Assembly: GCA_026390435.1 (NCBI GenBank) | Contig: JAPLFY010000121.1 | Location: 1 to 42,244, forward strand | Reading direction: 5' to 3' | Length of the DNA: 42,244 nucleotides | From: Pseudomonadota bacterium | GTDB taxonomy: Bacteria; Bdellovibrionota_B; Oligoflexia; Oligoflexales; CAIYRB01 | Part shown: piece after piece, positions 9,259 through 17,957 of the stretch | How positions within the stretch are numbered: position 1 is the first letter of the stretch | How the letters are laid out: the number at the start of each line of letters is the position of its first letter | Notes under the pieces: model-generated | Database searches by the model: none | Told to the model about the DNA's origin: nothing | Seen by the model: the letters and a program-made list of their open reading frames with translations, nothing else | Made by a program: the position numbers and the translations under genes

Positions 9259-9492
9259 ATGGACCAAAAAATCATCAACATCAACACCGAGGCTCTGAAA
9301 GAGAAAGCCACAAATGCAGCAAAATCTGCCGCTTCAGTCGCCCGTGAACGGGTATCTGTGGCAGCAGACTTCATCAGCAGCAAGACTAAAGACGTTAGAG
9401 GCAAGGCCTTGGGATCGATTCTAAACAAAGGCATCGCTATTTCAGAACGTCAGCTCAAAACTCTCAAAGATGTGAAGTCAAAACTAAGCTAA
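9259..9492 (+). CDS. Small Lys/Ala-rich helical protein, function unknown
   Basis: 77 residues from ATG 9259, chosen because AGGAG (9246-9250) lies eight bases upstream. A GTG at 9211 is in frame but has no ribosome-binding site and would include the inverted repeat. The protein has no signal peptide or membrane segment and reads as amphipathic helix with regular Ala, Lys and Ser spacing, in the style of phasin-like or apolipoprotein-like helical proteins. No family is recognised. It stands alone, with a strong bidirectional terminator at 9517-9558. Confidence 0.75.
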   Translation: MDQKIININTEALKEKATNAAKSAASVARERVSVAADFISSKTKDVRGKALGSILNKGIAISERQLKTLKDVKSKLS

Positions 9493-9516
9493 TTCGCCAT
9501 GTAAACAAAATTTGAC

Positions 9517-9558
9517 AAAAAAATGAGACCGTCTGCTAGCAGACAGTCTCATTTTTTT
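9517..9558. terminator. Bidirectional terminator between the small helical gene and azoR
   Basis: A long stem from TGAGAC (9524-9529) through the palindrome GTCTGCTAGCAGAC (9531-9544) to GTCTCA (9546-9551) has a single mismatch. A seven-A tract (9517-9523) and a seven-T tract (9552-9558) flank it, so it can terminate both converging transcripts. Confidence 0.92.
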
Positions 9559-9572
9559 GCGGAACCTGAATT

Positions 9573-10295
9573 TTAATTTAGGGTAACCGTCGACACGACT
9601 TCGAGCACTTGAGAACTCGAGCTACCCAAACTGCCCGCAGGAACCGGGACGTTCAGCTCGGTAGGCCAAACATCTTGCAGAATCCTCAAACCCTGCGCCT
9701 TAGCTGCTTGCACTTTGCTGCCGTCAAATGGTGGCAGCGCAGTGCCGGCGATGGCAATCGTGTCGATTTGATCGATACCGATAAATTTCAGAATATCTTC
9801 TAGATAACGGCTACCGTGGTTTAGTGTCAGGGCAGGACCTTCGTTAAAGTCACCACCGCTGGCCTGGACGATCACCAATTTACGTCCGCTATCGCGCATT
9901 AGACCGATTGGACCAGTAGCTGTGTAGCGAAAGGTCTTACCAGGTACTACGATGTTGTCGATGTATGCCTTCAACATCGGAGGCACGCCGAAATTCCAAA
10001 GCGGTGTGGCGATGACATAGTGATCATGCGCCAAGAATAGATCGACTTCTTTGATCACCTCAGCAAACACCGCCGCTTCCGCCGGAGAAAGTTCTTGCTG
10101 CTGCTGAAGCTTACGCAGTGCCGCCAAGTAATCTGCATTCAGGACGAACGGTGGGTCTTGGTAAAGGTCACGAATGGTAACCACAGTGTCAGGTTGGGTG
10201 CGGCGCAGCTCTTCAATCATAAAATCGGCTACTTGCCGGCTTGATGAGTATTCGGCTGGATTAGGGCTACCGATTATATAAAGGACTTTGGTCAT
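9573..10295 (-). CDS. azoR: FMN-dependent NADH-azoreductase
   Basis: 240 residues with a flavodoxin-like fold. The N-terminus has the FMN phosphate-binding loop IGSPNPAEYSSSRQ, followed by the family segment TPLWNFGVPPMLKAYIDN and the QASGG loop. These match AzoR/FMN-dependent quinone and azo-compound reductases, which use NADH to reduce quinones or azo bonds in two-electron steps and protect against quinone and electrophile stress. The C-terminus is about 35 residues longer than E. coli AzoR (about 200 residues). ATG 10295 has GGAG seven bases upstream. A tandem 13-base repeat lies just upstream and may be an operator. Confidence 0.9.
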   Translation of the reverse strand: MTKVLYIIGSPNPAEYSSSRQVADFMIEELRRTQPDTVVTIRDLYQDPPFVLNADYLAALRKLQQQQELSPAEAAVFAEVIKEVDLFLAHDHYVIATPLWNFGVPPMLKAYIDNIVVPGKTFRYTATGPIGLMRDSGRKLVIVQASGGDFNEGPALTLNHGSRYLEDILKFIGIDQIDTIAIAGTALPPFDGSKVQAAKAQGLRILQDVWPTELNVPVPAGSLGSSSSQVLEVVSTVTLN

Positions 10296-10314
10296 ATCAT
10301 TGCTCCGTTACCTT

Positions 10315-10340
10315 AAATTTGGACCGAAAATTTGGACCGA
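10315..10340. repeat. Perfect tandem 13-base repeat upstream of azoR
   Basis: AAATTTGGACCGA occurs twice head to tail (10315-10327 and 10328-10340), 20 bases upstream of the azoR start. A weak minus-strand TTGTCG (complement of 10338-10343) would sit 17 bases from AAATTT within the repeat, so a regulator bound here would overlap promoter DNA. The remaining intergenic DNA to 10508 shows nothing else recognisable. Confidence 0.65.
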
Positions 10341-10508
10341 CAAATGGCGATAGGATGAGGACTCACCCTTGACCAACGGGCTCACAATGTTAGTAAGCGC
10401 GTTGACTGAAGACGCCTTTAGCACGGCAGGTAACGGGAATGCAATCTGCGAGCCCTTACCTTGTAATACGGCACTCAGACTTATCTATTAGCTCGAGCCC
10501 ACCCGAAA

Positions 10509-11039
10509 CTACCTCGGGAAGTCGAGCTGGTAGCGCTTAATGGAATCAACCACGATGGTCTCGGCCACATCAGCGTCAAAGAAATCCTCTACAACGACCT
10601 TCTTATGCTCGAGGATTTTGTAGTCTTCAAAGAAGCGCCTGATCTCCGCAATGCGGTGGGGCGGCAGATCTTTGATCGACTTATAGTAATTAAACTCTGG
10701 ATCGTGGACATGCACAGCGATGATCTTGTCATCGGCCTCACCCTGGTCCACCATCTTCATCACGCCGATCGGCCGGACGTACATAATCGCAAGTGGGACA
10801 ATCGACTCCTGACCCAACACTAGTACATCTAATGGATCGTGATCATCGCAATAGGTTTGGGGAATGAATCCGTAATTTGCTGGATAGTGCACACTGCTGA
10901 ATAAAATACGATCGACTCTGATTAAGCCGCTGTCCTTATCCAGCTCGTATTTAACCTTAGAACCCTTGGGAACCTCAATGATCACTGGAAACTGCTTAGG
11001 CGCATCGTTGCCTATGCTTACGTCATGCCAAGGATTCAT
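10509..11039 (-). CDS. ppa: Inorganic pyrophosphatase, soluble family I
   Basis: 176 residues, full length for the bacterial enzyme. It shows [13 protein letters not shown] (22-34) and the PPase signature DHDPLDV (66-72), whose aspartates bind the catalytic Mg2+ ions. It hydrolyses pyrophosphate from biosynthetic reactions in the cytoplasm. ATG 11039 has AAGGGAG six bases upstream. It is transcribed alone or with azoR (214-base gap) and follows the GH15 gene on the same strand. Confidence 0.96.
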   Translation of the reverse strand: MNPWHDVSIGNDAPKQFPVIIEVPKGSKVKYELDKDSGLIRVDRILFSSVHYPANYGFIPQTYCDDHDPLDVLVLGQESIVPLAIMYVRPIGVMKMVDQGEADDKIIAVHVHDPEFNYYKSIKDLPPHRIAEIRRFFEDYKILEHKKVVVEDFFDADVAETIVVDSIKRYQLDFPR

Positions 11040-11117
11040 CGATTACTCCCTTAAAACAAATGACCCGCTCAAGCAAGGGATGGGGGTATTTACTCCCCAA
11101 CATTCCAAGGTTTGCGG

Positions 11118-12629
11118 TTAACTTTCGGTACCGTCCAGCATCTTCAGCAGTTGATTACGATAATCGGCTGCTGTGATCAGGCTGGCAAAACTCCAAGTCA
11201 AATCGCGAGCACCGCGCATGAAGCCAGTATGGCGATCAAATTGCTCAGCAATAGAGCCGCCAGACGATGCGTGGTGCCTAATCCGAGCGAGATATTGATC
11301 CCCCGCTAACAGCATCGCCCGTAGCGTCGCTTTAAACTTTGCTTGGGAGGGTCTAAGCACCACGCCTTGCTCGATATCAGAGATTTGAAGCATTTCGGAT
11401 TCCCCTGCAATCTTAGGAAGGCTGCGGAAAAACGCTGCGTTTACCTTGTTGATCTCGATATGTCCCGTAGCAGCAAAATGAAGGGCCGCACGATAGTGAA
11501 CCTCAGCCAGTGCTGCAGTGGCCAAGAACCAACCGTGCCCCTCACTTGTGCCGTTGCCGTCGTAACGATCCTCTGGATAACGACCGATCCCAGGCGCCAA
11601 GCTTATGCCGCCACCATCCGTCGTCCGCTGATTAATAGGATGTATGACGCCAAATACGTTGCGTAACTTCTCTGCCGTGACGAGGACCTGATCATGCCCC
11701 GGGCCGAAGAATTCTTGATTTTCGTCTGTGTGCAGCGCAGCCAAAACGACCGATGCGTCTAAGTTGCTGTATTTATAGTCTAAACCGCCACTGCGTTCCA
11801 ACGTAGCCTGTAAGTATCCCCGATTTCCATCCCAAAAACGCTGCAACTGGGCAGTAAGTGCTGCGGCTTGCCGATAGTAAAAATCAGCCGTGTCGCCTTG
11901 CCCAATCTGCCGCATCCACTCGGCACCGCTGAGCAGGGCTCGGCGTTGCGCCATGCCGTTGTAGAAGTGCTGGCCCTTAATTTCTTCCCACAAATCAAAG
12001 CCAGAGTCATGCCAATGATAGGCGGTGTAATCGAGGTTGGCGACTAGCGCCTCTCTCACCACGCGGATAGTCTCGCTGTCGAAAGGTCGCGCTGCGGCGT
12101 CTTTATTCGCAATCTCAAGAAAATGAAGGAGAGTGATAGCACAAAGTGCTGGGCCATCAGTTTGGGGGCGCCCCCAATCCCTAGAGAACGCGACACCGTT
12201 TACAAAATACTTAGGTTCACCCAAGTTGGCATAATGATTGTGTAGCTCACCGCTCAGACTGGGAGCATCGACTAGCTGGCGAGAAAAATAGGCGTAGTTT
12301 TTCATTGCTGCGAGGTAGCGCGACCGCTCACCCGCATCGGCTGTACCCTCGTAAAGTCCAGCAACGGTATCCATGGTCAATGCCGCATCACGCGTCCAGT
12401 GGTAGTAATAGTCTGGATCAGACTGCGACGGTGAAGCCAGCACAGCACCGTTGCTGAGCAAGTTAGACATCAGCCGGGGCTTTACCTGCGCGGTCTCAAA
12501 CTTGAGCCACTCACCGAGAACAATCTGAGGCTGCTGTTGAAACTCGTGCTGACCGGCACCCAGAGCGGTAAAGCTAAGGGTCAAGTTGGAGAACACTATG
12601 ATGGCTGCGTTTGCCCACGTCTTGGACAT
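11118..12629 (-). CDS. Exported glycoside hydrolase family 15 (glucoamylase-like)
   Basis: 503 residues from ATG 12629, preferred over ATG 12641 because GAGGG lies about five bases before it and nothing comparable precedes the other. The signal peptide is about residues 1-25. GH15 landmarks are YYYHWTRDAAL (substrate-binding loop, about 74-84), GRPQTDGPAL, the general-acid motif DLWEE (212-216) and the later GIGRYPEDRYDG segment. The family releases glucose from the non-reducing ends of starch-type glucans by inversion. With the exported alpha-amylase at 19292 it gives a plausible extracytoplasmic starch or glycogen degradation pathway. The protein lacks an obvious starch-binding domain. Confidence 0.9.
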   Translation of the reverse strand: MSKTWANAAIIVFSNLTLSFTALGAGQHEFQQQPQIVLGEWLKFETAQVKPRLMSNLLSNGAVLASPSQSDPDYYYHWTRDAALTMDTVAGLYEGTADAGERSRYLAAMKNYAYFSRQLVDAPSLSGELHNHYANLGEPKYFVNGVAFSRDWGRPQTDGPALCAITLLHFLEIANKDAAARPFDSETIRVVREALVANLDYTAYHWHDSGFDLWEEIKGQHFYNGMAQRRALLSGAEWMRQIGQGDTADFYYRQAAALTAQLQRFWDGNRGYLQATLERSGGLDYKYSNLDASVVLAALHTDENQEFFGPGHDQVLVTAEKLRNVFGVIHPINQRTTDGGGISLAPGIGRYPEDRYDGNGTSEGHGWFLATAALAEVHYRAALHFAATGHIEINKVNAAFFRSLPKIAGESEMLQISDIEQGVVLRPSQAKFKATLRAMLLAGDQYLARIRHHASSGGSIAEQFDRHTGFMRGARDLTWSFASLITAADYRNQLLKMLDGTES

Positions 12630-12668
12630 AGTTTCCCTCATTCCGGCCTGACTAGTTCTAAATGTAAG

Positions 12669-12689
12669 TTAAGGGTGTACCTTAAATTT
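12669..12689. repeat. Inverted repeat upstream of the GH15 gene, sharing 12 bases with the azoR upstream region
   Basis: TTAAGG (12669-12674) and CCTTAA (12680-12685) form an inverted repeat with a 5-base centre. The right half belongs to TACCTTAAATTT (12678-12689), which is identical to 10309-10320 upstream of azoR, in the same orientation relative to a minus-strand gene. It may be a shared operator; chance is not excluded in AT-rich DNA. Confidence 0.4.
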
Positions 12690-12858
12690 TAGATTAAAAA
12701 CAGGAGAATATGCCGCCAGATCAGTGTGCTGGCACACCACCTACCCACCGCCTCGGTCGCTCAGATATTACACTCCGTCATTCTGGATTACACTAGATAA
12801 GAAATTCTAAGCTTACAGATACTTACGGCAATTTAAAGCGCCGTTTCGTGGGGGCATC

Positions 12859-14781
12859 ATGAAGGCATCAGTCAAGCGGCGCGGATCCGCCTATAGATTT
12901 GCCGGTTCAGTCGTGGCCCTGAGCCTCGCCACCCTCTCCGTGTTAAGGCCGAGCCCAGCACTGAGCGCACCCTCACCAACCTCAGCGGCCAGATCGGTAA
13001 ATTGGAAGCTGTTCTTCAACCAACTATTCGCCCTGGAGATCCGCAAAGAGATGAGCGGACAGGGGGCTTCCCAGGCAGATATCGAAGCAGCAATCAAACA
13101 ACATACAGGGTTTACGCCAGGTACGTTTAACGACACCATCAATAAAGTACTGGGTGCTAATACATCGGCAGAGGCGTTTAACATTCGCCATAAGATTTAC
13201 GATGATCAGCAAAACTACTGGGCGATCACCGGACCCAACTTTAAAAACAGTATTCCTGCATCCACACAAAATATCCCTGCCATCAAAGATCTACTTGCGA
13301 CCATCAACCAGAATCGGGAAAGACAGATCGGCCCCGAAGAAAACTTCTTCAACTCAGCTGAAGGGCAAAGCTTCGTCCGCGGGATTACCGCCACTAATCG
13401 CGGCCAAGGCAATCAACAAGTTGCCCTTGTGCTAGTGCCGGGATATGCCGCTCACGTCATCAAATTTGCGATTTTCCCGGAAATATTGGGCGATGCCAAC
13501 CAGCTGTGGGGTCGCCCCATCAGCCGACCGGTGCTTGCCGACAAAGGTCTAGACGTTACCTATGAAGCGCACACGACATTCTACGGCCGTGGTGCAAATG
13601 AGCCGCATCCCTTCGACATCTTAACGCCAAGTGGCTGGGAACTAGGCAACACGGTCGGCTTTAACGGCGAAACCGCCGATTTGCTCGCGAACTGGTTGAC
13701 GTCGCTGCCACCATCCTACGCCAACACTAAATTTATTTTCCTCGGATACAGCAAAGGCGCACCGGCCATTTTTGAAATGCTGCAAAGGCACCCGGAATTA
13801 AAATCCCGCACTGCTGGCATCATTACATTTGCTGGGGCTGTCCAGGGCACCCACATTGCGCGCGTCGGCAGAAAAGAAATAAGTGGCACTCTTGGAGCAC
13901 GCAGCATCGCCGACCTGATCACGAAGATTCGCAGCAAAGGCGGAGCAGAAGCGCTGGAATCAATGGCCCCCTTTCTTACCTCATTTGATTTATCCGCGAT
14001 CAAACTTCCGAAAGTAAAAGAAGTTCTGAATTCCTACGGCTTCGAAGTCTCAGACTTAGATGAGAAAACTAACCGTATTCTCGATGGTCGCGAGTTACGC
14101 GAAGTTGTCGATGGCATTATCGATCTCGAACCATCGACACGCTCACTTTGGAACATGCTGCATTTTGACCGCGACCTCTTAGCACCAGGTACTTTCGTTT
14201 TTAACCTGTCCGGCGTGACCGATATCAGCACTTTTGCGAGTCGTCGAATCAGCGGTCAACCACTCGGAAATCGCACGTCCCTACTCGCGCCCATGCTGAC
14301 GGGAGACAATAAAATCGATTGGCAGCACTTCAGTCTCGATGCCTGGTTTTTATACTTATCGTCGCAAAGCGGCTTTAAATTGGCACCAGGTGGACTCTAC
14401 GACACCCAAGTGGACCTACAGCACACAAAGACACCTTGGCTTGATGCGAGTCCACTCTCAGCCTCTCTTACCGAAAGTGAACTACAAGCACTTTGGGACA
14501 ACGCGGAAGTTAGGCAACGCGCGATGGCGCGCGGCGCCCAGACATACGACGACTTCAAGGCAGCACCCCGAAGCAAACTTATGGATGCCGAGGGTGCTAA
14601 CCAAATTGGCGCTTTCGATCTAGGCGAATATAAAGGGCATCACTGGAGCCTATTTCTACAGGCCTTTAGACCACCCGTGACAACCTCTGCAGAGTTTGCG
14701 GTCTGGACCTTTCCCAGGAAGGCGATGATGCGGGCATTACTGCAAACATTCGCGCTCTACAATATCGCCAGTCAGTATTAA
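12859..14781 (+). CDS. Secreted alpha/beta-hydrolase (lipase/esterase-like), family unassigned
   Basis: 640 residues. A basic N-terminus and hydrophobic core (about 15-36, ending ALSA) form a signal peptide. An alpha/beta-hydrolase core begins near 185 with VALVLVPGYAAH. The nucleophile elbow is GYSKG with Ser298, followed by a strand TAGIITFAGAVQGTH near 323-337. Candidate acid and His residues cannot be fixed by eye. About 180 residues before and 250 after the core are unlike common lipases. GTGGGGG precedes ATG 12859. It is followed 15 bases later by a lipoprotein-like gene, so the two probably form one unit. Substrate unknown. Confidence 0.75.
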   Translation: MKASVKRRGSAYRFAGSVVALSLATLSVLRPSPALSAPSPTSAARSVNWKLFFNQLFALEIRKEMSGQGASQADIEAAIKQHTGFTPGTFNDTINKVLGANTSAEAFNIRHKIYDDQQNYWAITGPNFKNSIPASTQNIPAIKDLLATINQNRERQIGPEENFFNSAEGQSFVRGITATNRGQGNQQVALVLVPGYAAHVIKFAIFPEILGDANQLWGRPISRPVLADKGLDVTYEAHTTFYGRGANEPHPFDILTPSGWELGNTVGFNGETADLLANWLTSLPPSYANTKFIFLGYSKGAPAIFEMLQRHPELKSRTAGIITFAGAVQGTHIARVGRKEISGTLGARSIADLITKIRSKGGAEALESMAPFLTSFDLSAIKLPKVKEVLNSYGFEVSDLDEKTNRILDGRELREVVDGIIDLEPSTRSLWNMLHFDRDLLAPGTFVFNLSGVTDISTFASRRISGQPLGNRTSLLAPMLTGDNKIDWQHFSLDAWFLYLSSQSGFKLAPGGLYDTQVDLQHTKTPWLDASPLSASLTESELQALWDNAEVRQRAMARGAQTYDDFKAAPRSKLMDAEGANQIGAFDLGEYKGHHWSLFLQAFRPPVTTSAEFAVWTFPRKAMMRALLQTFALYNIASQY

Positions 14782-14796
14782 GGGAGAGTCGAATCC

Positions 14797-16479
14797 ATGC
14801 GGATAGCAGCATCCATAGTAACGTCGTTGAGATTACCAAGTGCGTGTGTTGCCGTGGCACTTTGTGCGCCTATGATTTCTTGCAAAAAAGGAACACGTTC
14901 GTCGAAACTAGGCTCAGCCCTGGAAAACACTTCTGACCTGATTACCCTCAACGGCGGCGTCGTCGATGCGCCGGCTGAATGTCGCAATACCTTGATCAAT
15001 GTACTTTCGAACAGTATCGCTGATGGTTTACTAGCCAACGGCGCTCTCACAGGGTTGGGTACGGATTATCCGACCGGTAAAAAACTGGCTACGGATAGCG
15101 CCTACTTCCAACTGCTGCGGATTGCATCGGTAGTGGATTGGGAGCTTAAACAAGCGGTAGAAGAAGCGTTGTCGCAAGGATGTATGCCTCAAGACATCAG
15201 TGTCGGCAGCGGTACTTTCGATAAAAATTACGCTGCAGGCCTACCGGAAAGATTCCAGTCTGCGGCCGCCGCACTACGGCGTGCAGAGTCGCTGTTACCC
15301 ATATCCATGAATCTACCGACTATAGTTCAAATCGATAACATGGAAAAACCACAAGCCTGGCCAAGTCAATCGACGCTATCACCGGCGCATAGACAGGCAC
15401 AAATTTCTGGCACAAGCACCAAGCTGCGCTACTCACGGGAGATGATCTCACAAAATCAGGACATCAAAGAAAAACTGCGCGCTATGCTTGCGGCATTAAC
15501 TCCTGTCGCCTCGACTTTGACTGCGACCATTCCACCCATAGGGAGTGGTGACCCGAAGATCTATGCTGAGTTTTATTTGCCGCCACTGAGTGAGTTTAGC
15601 GCAAAAGACATTAACGATGTGAACACCTGGCAGCTAAGCCGTGGAATAAAAACTATGGCTTTACCTCGTGAAGTCGACGTCAACGTCGCTCGTATTACCC
15701 ACATCGGCTACTTGGAAAGTGCAGACGACGCGCGCGAACCTTTAATTAAATTGCAGCTATTCAAAGATTTCAAAAAACCTGATGAACTTCAGGTGCGGAT
15801 CATTTTTGGTGAGTTGGACCCTAACGGTGCTGATCAGGGCACCCTCCCACTCAACTTCACCAACTATAAAAATGCATTTTTTGTCTCCTTCTATCCGAAT
15901 CTGGTCATCGATCCAGACGATAGTAAAATTCTTCGAAGCCTGAAGACGGACATTAATACCGTCGCGAATCAGTTCCGTATCGAAGCCCGCATTCATCAGA
16001 TTACCCTTAAACTAATTCGCGAATCAAAAAAGGACCCGACTAAGCAAGGGATTGACTCGGTGCTTCTGAAGCCGCGTTTTGCGCTGAAGGAATCCGATCT
16101 ATCCTTTAGACTGCATCAGGTGAGTGGTAGCCCGGAAGAATCAGCCACTCTAACTCGCGTGGGATTTATCTGCGAGCCTGCTACGTCTGACTCAAAGCAG
16201 AGTTGCTACCGTGATTTTGGTGCCTTCACTGATCTACACACCTACCTAGTCGAGGGTAGCGGCAAGCTCACCACCAAACTTGCACGCAGGACGATGTCAG
16301 TCATCAATCTACTGGTGAAGCACAACTCCAGGTTTCTGATTAACTGGAATATGGAGGCGATCGAAAAGGCCATGGACACAGAATTTGCCGCCATCGTTTC
16401 TGACTTTTTAGAACGTCAGGACGAACGCCGTCGCGACATTCGCAGTCGCCTAGAGCAAACCTTCTACACCGAGCCATAG
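14797..16479 (+). CDS. Probable lipoprotein of unknown function paired with the secreted hydrolase
   Basis: 560 residues; not recognised. The N-terminal hydrophobic segment (about 4-28) ends in MISC, an imperfect lipobox with Cys29 followed by two lysines, so it is probably a lipoprotein. The rest is soluble, mixed alpha/beta in character, with no repeats or known motifs; Cys66 and two Cys in the C-terminal third are additional. AGGGAGA (14781-14787) lies nine bases before ATG 14797, and the hydrolase stop overlaps this box, so the genes are co-transcribed. The stop at 16479 is one base from the stop of the converging POT gene (16481), leaving no terminator between them. Confidence 0.7.
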   Translation: MRIAASIVTSLRLPSACVAVALCAPMISCKKGTRSSKLGSALENTSDLITLNGGVVDAPAECRNTLINVLSNSIADGLLANGALTGLGTDYPTGKKLATDSAYFQLLRIASVVDWELKQAVEEALSQGCMPQDISVGSGTFDKNYAAGLPERFQSAAAALRRAESLLPISMNLPTIVQIDNMEKPQAWPSQSTLSPAHRQAQISGTSTKLRYSREMISQNQDIKEKLRAMLAALTPVASTLTATIPPIGSGDPKIYAEFYLPPLSEFSAKDINDVNTWQLSRGIKTMALPREVDVNVARITHIGYLESADDAREPLIKLQLFKDFKKPDELQVRIIFGELDPNGADQGTLPLNFTNYKNAFFVSFYPNLVIDPDDSKILRSLKTDINTVANQFRIEARIHQITLKLIRESKKDPTKQGIDSVLLKPRFALKESDLSFRLHQVSGSPEESATLTRVGFICEPATSDSKQSCYRDFGAFTDLHTYLVEGSGKLTTKLARRTMSVINLLVKHNSRFLINWNMEAIEKAMDTEFAAIVSDFLERQDERRRDIRSRLEQTFYTEP

Positions 16480-16480
16480 C

Positions 16481-17920
16481 CTAGATGGCATGGGCTCCCA
16501 TTGATTTCTTGAGCGGTTTCACCATCAACATGATAGCTGCACCGGCAGCTAAGCCAAGTAGCGTCAGCAGGCCAAAAAAGGCCTCTTTAGGCATCATGGT
16601 GTAGAGTGCACCGATATAGCCTGACAGAATGTTGCCGAAAAAACTCGACAGGAACCACATACCCATCATCATCGACACCATGCGCGCAGGCGATACCTTG
16701 GTGACCAAGGAAAGCCCGATGGGCGACAGATAAAGTTCCCCAACAGTCAAAAGCAGCGTACAGACGACTAGCCACAGTAGGCTGCCCTTGTCGGCACCAA
16801 CAACGACGGCACCGACAGCCATGACGATGAAGGACAGTCCAACTATGGCGCAGCCAATGGCCATTTTTGCCACACTTGACGGCTCCTTACCCGTTTTGGC
16901 TTGCCTTAGCCAGAACATGTCTAGCAAAGGTGCAAAGATGAAAATAAAGAATGGGTTGAAGGACTGAAACCATGTCGATGGGATGGTGAAGCCAAAAATC
17001 GTCGGCCAAATCGTGTTTTCGTCAGCCCACGACTGCATGGTATTTCCCTGCTGCTCGTAAACAGCCCAGAAAACAATGTTAAGCATGCAAAGCACAAATA
17101 GCGCACCGATACGCTGCCACTCATCCGAAGATATTTTCTGAGGCTGGTGCTCACTGACAGATGAGGGATGACCAGGCGCAGACGCCACGGACTGAGTCGC
17201 CATCTTCAAATCTGGCGCGAGAAATCGCTGACCACCCATATAAATCAGTAGGCCGAGGACCATACCTATACCGGCAGCCGCAAAGCCATAATGCCAACCA
17301 AACACTGCCGCCAACGTGCCGCATACTAAGTTGCAGATGAAGGCACCTAAATTGATGCCCATATAAAAAATCGTAAAAGCACCATCTCGCCGCGGGTCAT
17401 CTGCTTCGTACAGGTTACCCACCTGCGTCGAGATGTTGGGTTTGAAGGCACCGTTACCCAAAATCAAAAGAAGAAGGGCCAGGAAAAACCAGTTCTCGAA
17501 TGCCATGACAAAGTGGCCCAGCGCCATCAAAAGCCCGCCGAACACCACTGTTTTACGCTGACCCCAATAGCGATCTGCAATCAGGCCGCCAAGCAGCGGC
17601 GTCAAATAGACTAGGCCGGTATACCAGCCGTAAATTACTGAAGACTGAGCGTGTACGTCACCCGGTAGCAGAGACTGAATCCAGCCCCAACCCAAGACAT
17701 CGGCTGGATTCCCAGCAACCTTGTCCGAGCCACCTTGGAGCAGCTGGCGACTGGCGACAAAGAGGTAATTCACCATGTACAGCTTCAGCAAGCCGCGCAT
17801 CCCATAGTACGAGAAACGCTCCCACATCTCGGTCAGGAAGAGTACAAAAAGGCCAACCGGGTGGCCAAAAAGGGTGCGTCTGCTTCTGGGGCGTGATGGG
17901 GCCGAAACTGCAACTGTCAT
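16481..17920 (-). CDS. POT (PTR2) family proton-coupled oligopeptide transporter
   Basis: 479 residues with about 12-14 hydrophobic helices. The POT signature EMWERFSYYG (31-40) is intact, including the ExxER proton-coupling motif, and the second region with FKPNISTQVGNLY (about 152-164) is present. The family imports di- and tripeptides into the cytoplasm with protons. ATG 17920 has only a weak ribosome-binding site. It is the last gene of the minus-strand set GH13, MFS, POT, 37 bases after the MFS stop, so a joint transcript is likely. Peptide uptake in a glucan-degrading operon suggests a general polymer-scavenging role; that is inference. Confidence 0.92.
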   Translation of the reverse strand: MTVAVSAPSRPRSRRTLFGHPVGLFVLFLTEMWERFSYYGMRGLLKLYMVNYLFVASRQLLQGGSDKVAGNPADVLGWGWIQSLLPGDVHAQSSVIYGWYTGLVYLTPLLGGLIADRYWGQRKTVVFGGLLMALGHFVMAFENWFFLALLLLILGNGAFKPNISTQVGNLYEADDPRRDGAFTIFYMGINLGAFICNLVCGTLAAVFGWHYGFAAAGIGMVLGLLIYMGGQRFLAPDLKMATQSVASAPGHPSSVSEHQPQKISSDEWQRIGALFVLCMLNIVFWAVYEQQGNTMQSWADENTIWPTIFGFTIPSTWFQSFNPFFIFIFAPLLDMFWLRQAKTGKEPSSVAKMAIGCAIVGLSFIVMAVGAVVVGADKGSLLWLVVCTLLLTVGELYLSPIGLSLVTKVSPARMVSMMMGMWFLSSFFGNILSGYIGALYTMMPKEAFFGLLTLLGLAAGAAIMLMVKPLKKSMGAHAI

Positions 17921-17957
17921 ACATTACCGTCGCTAATCAAGGGTCACTACTCAAAGG

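Noticed and set aside
11081-11099. TGGGG/CCCCA inverted repeat between the GH15 and ppa genes
   Set aside because: Short stem, no T-tract in either direction, so not a credible terminator.
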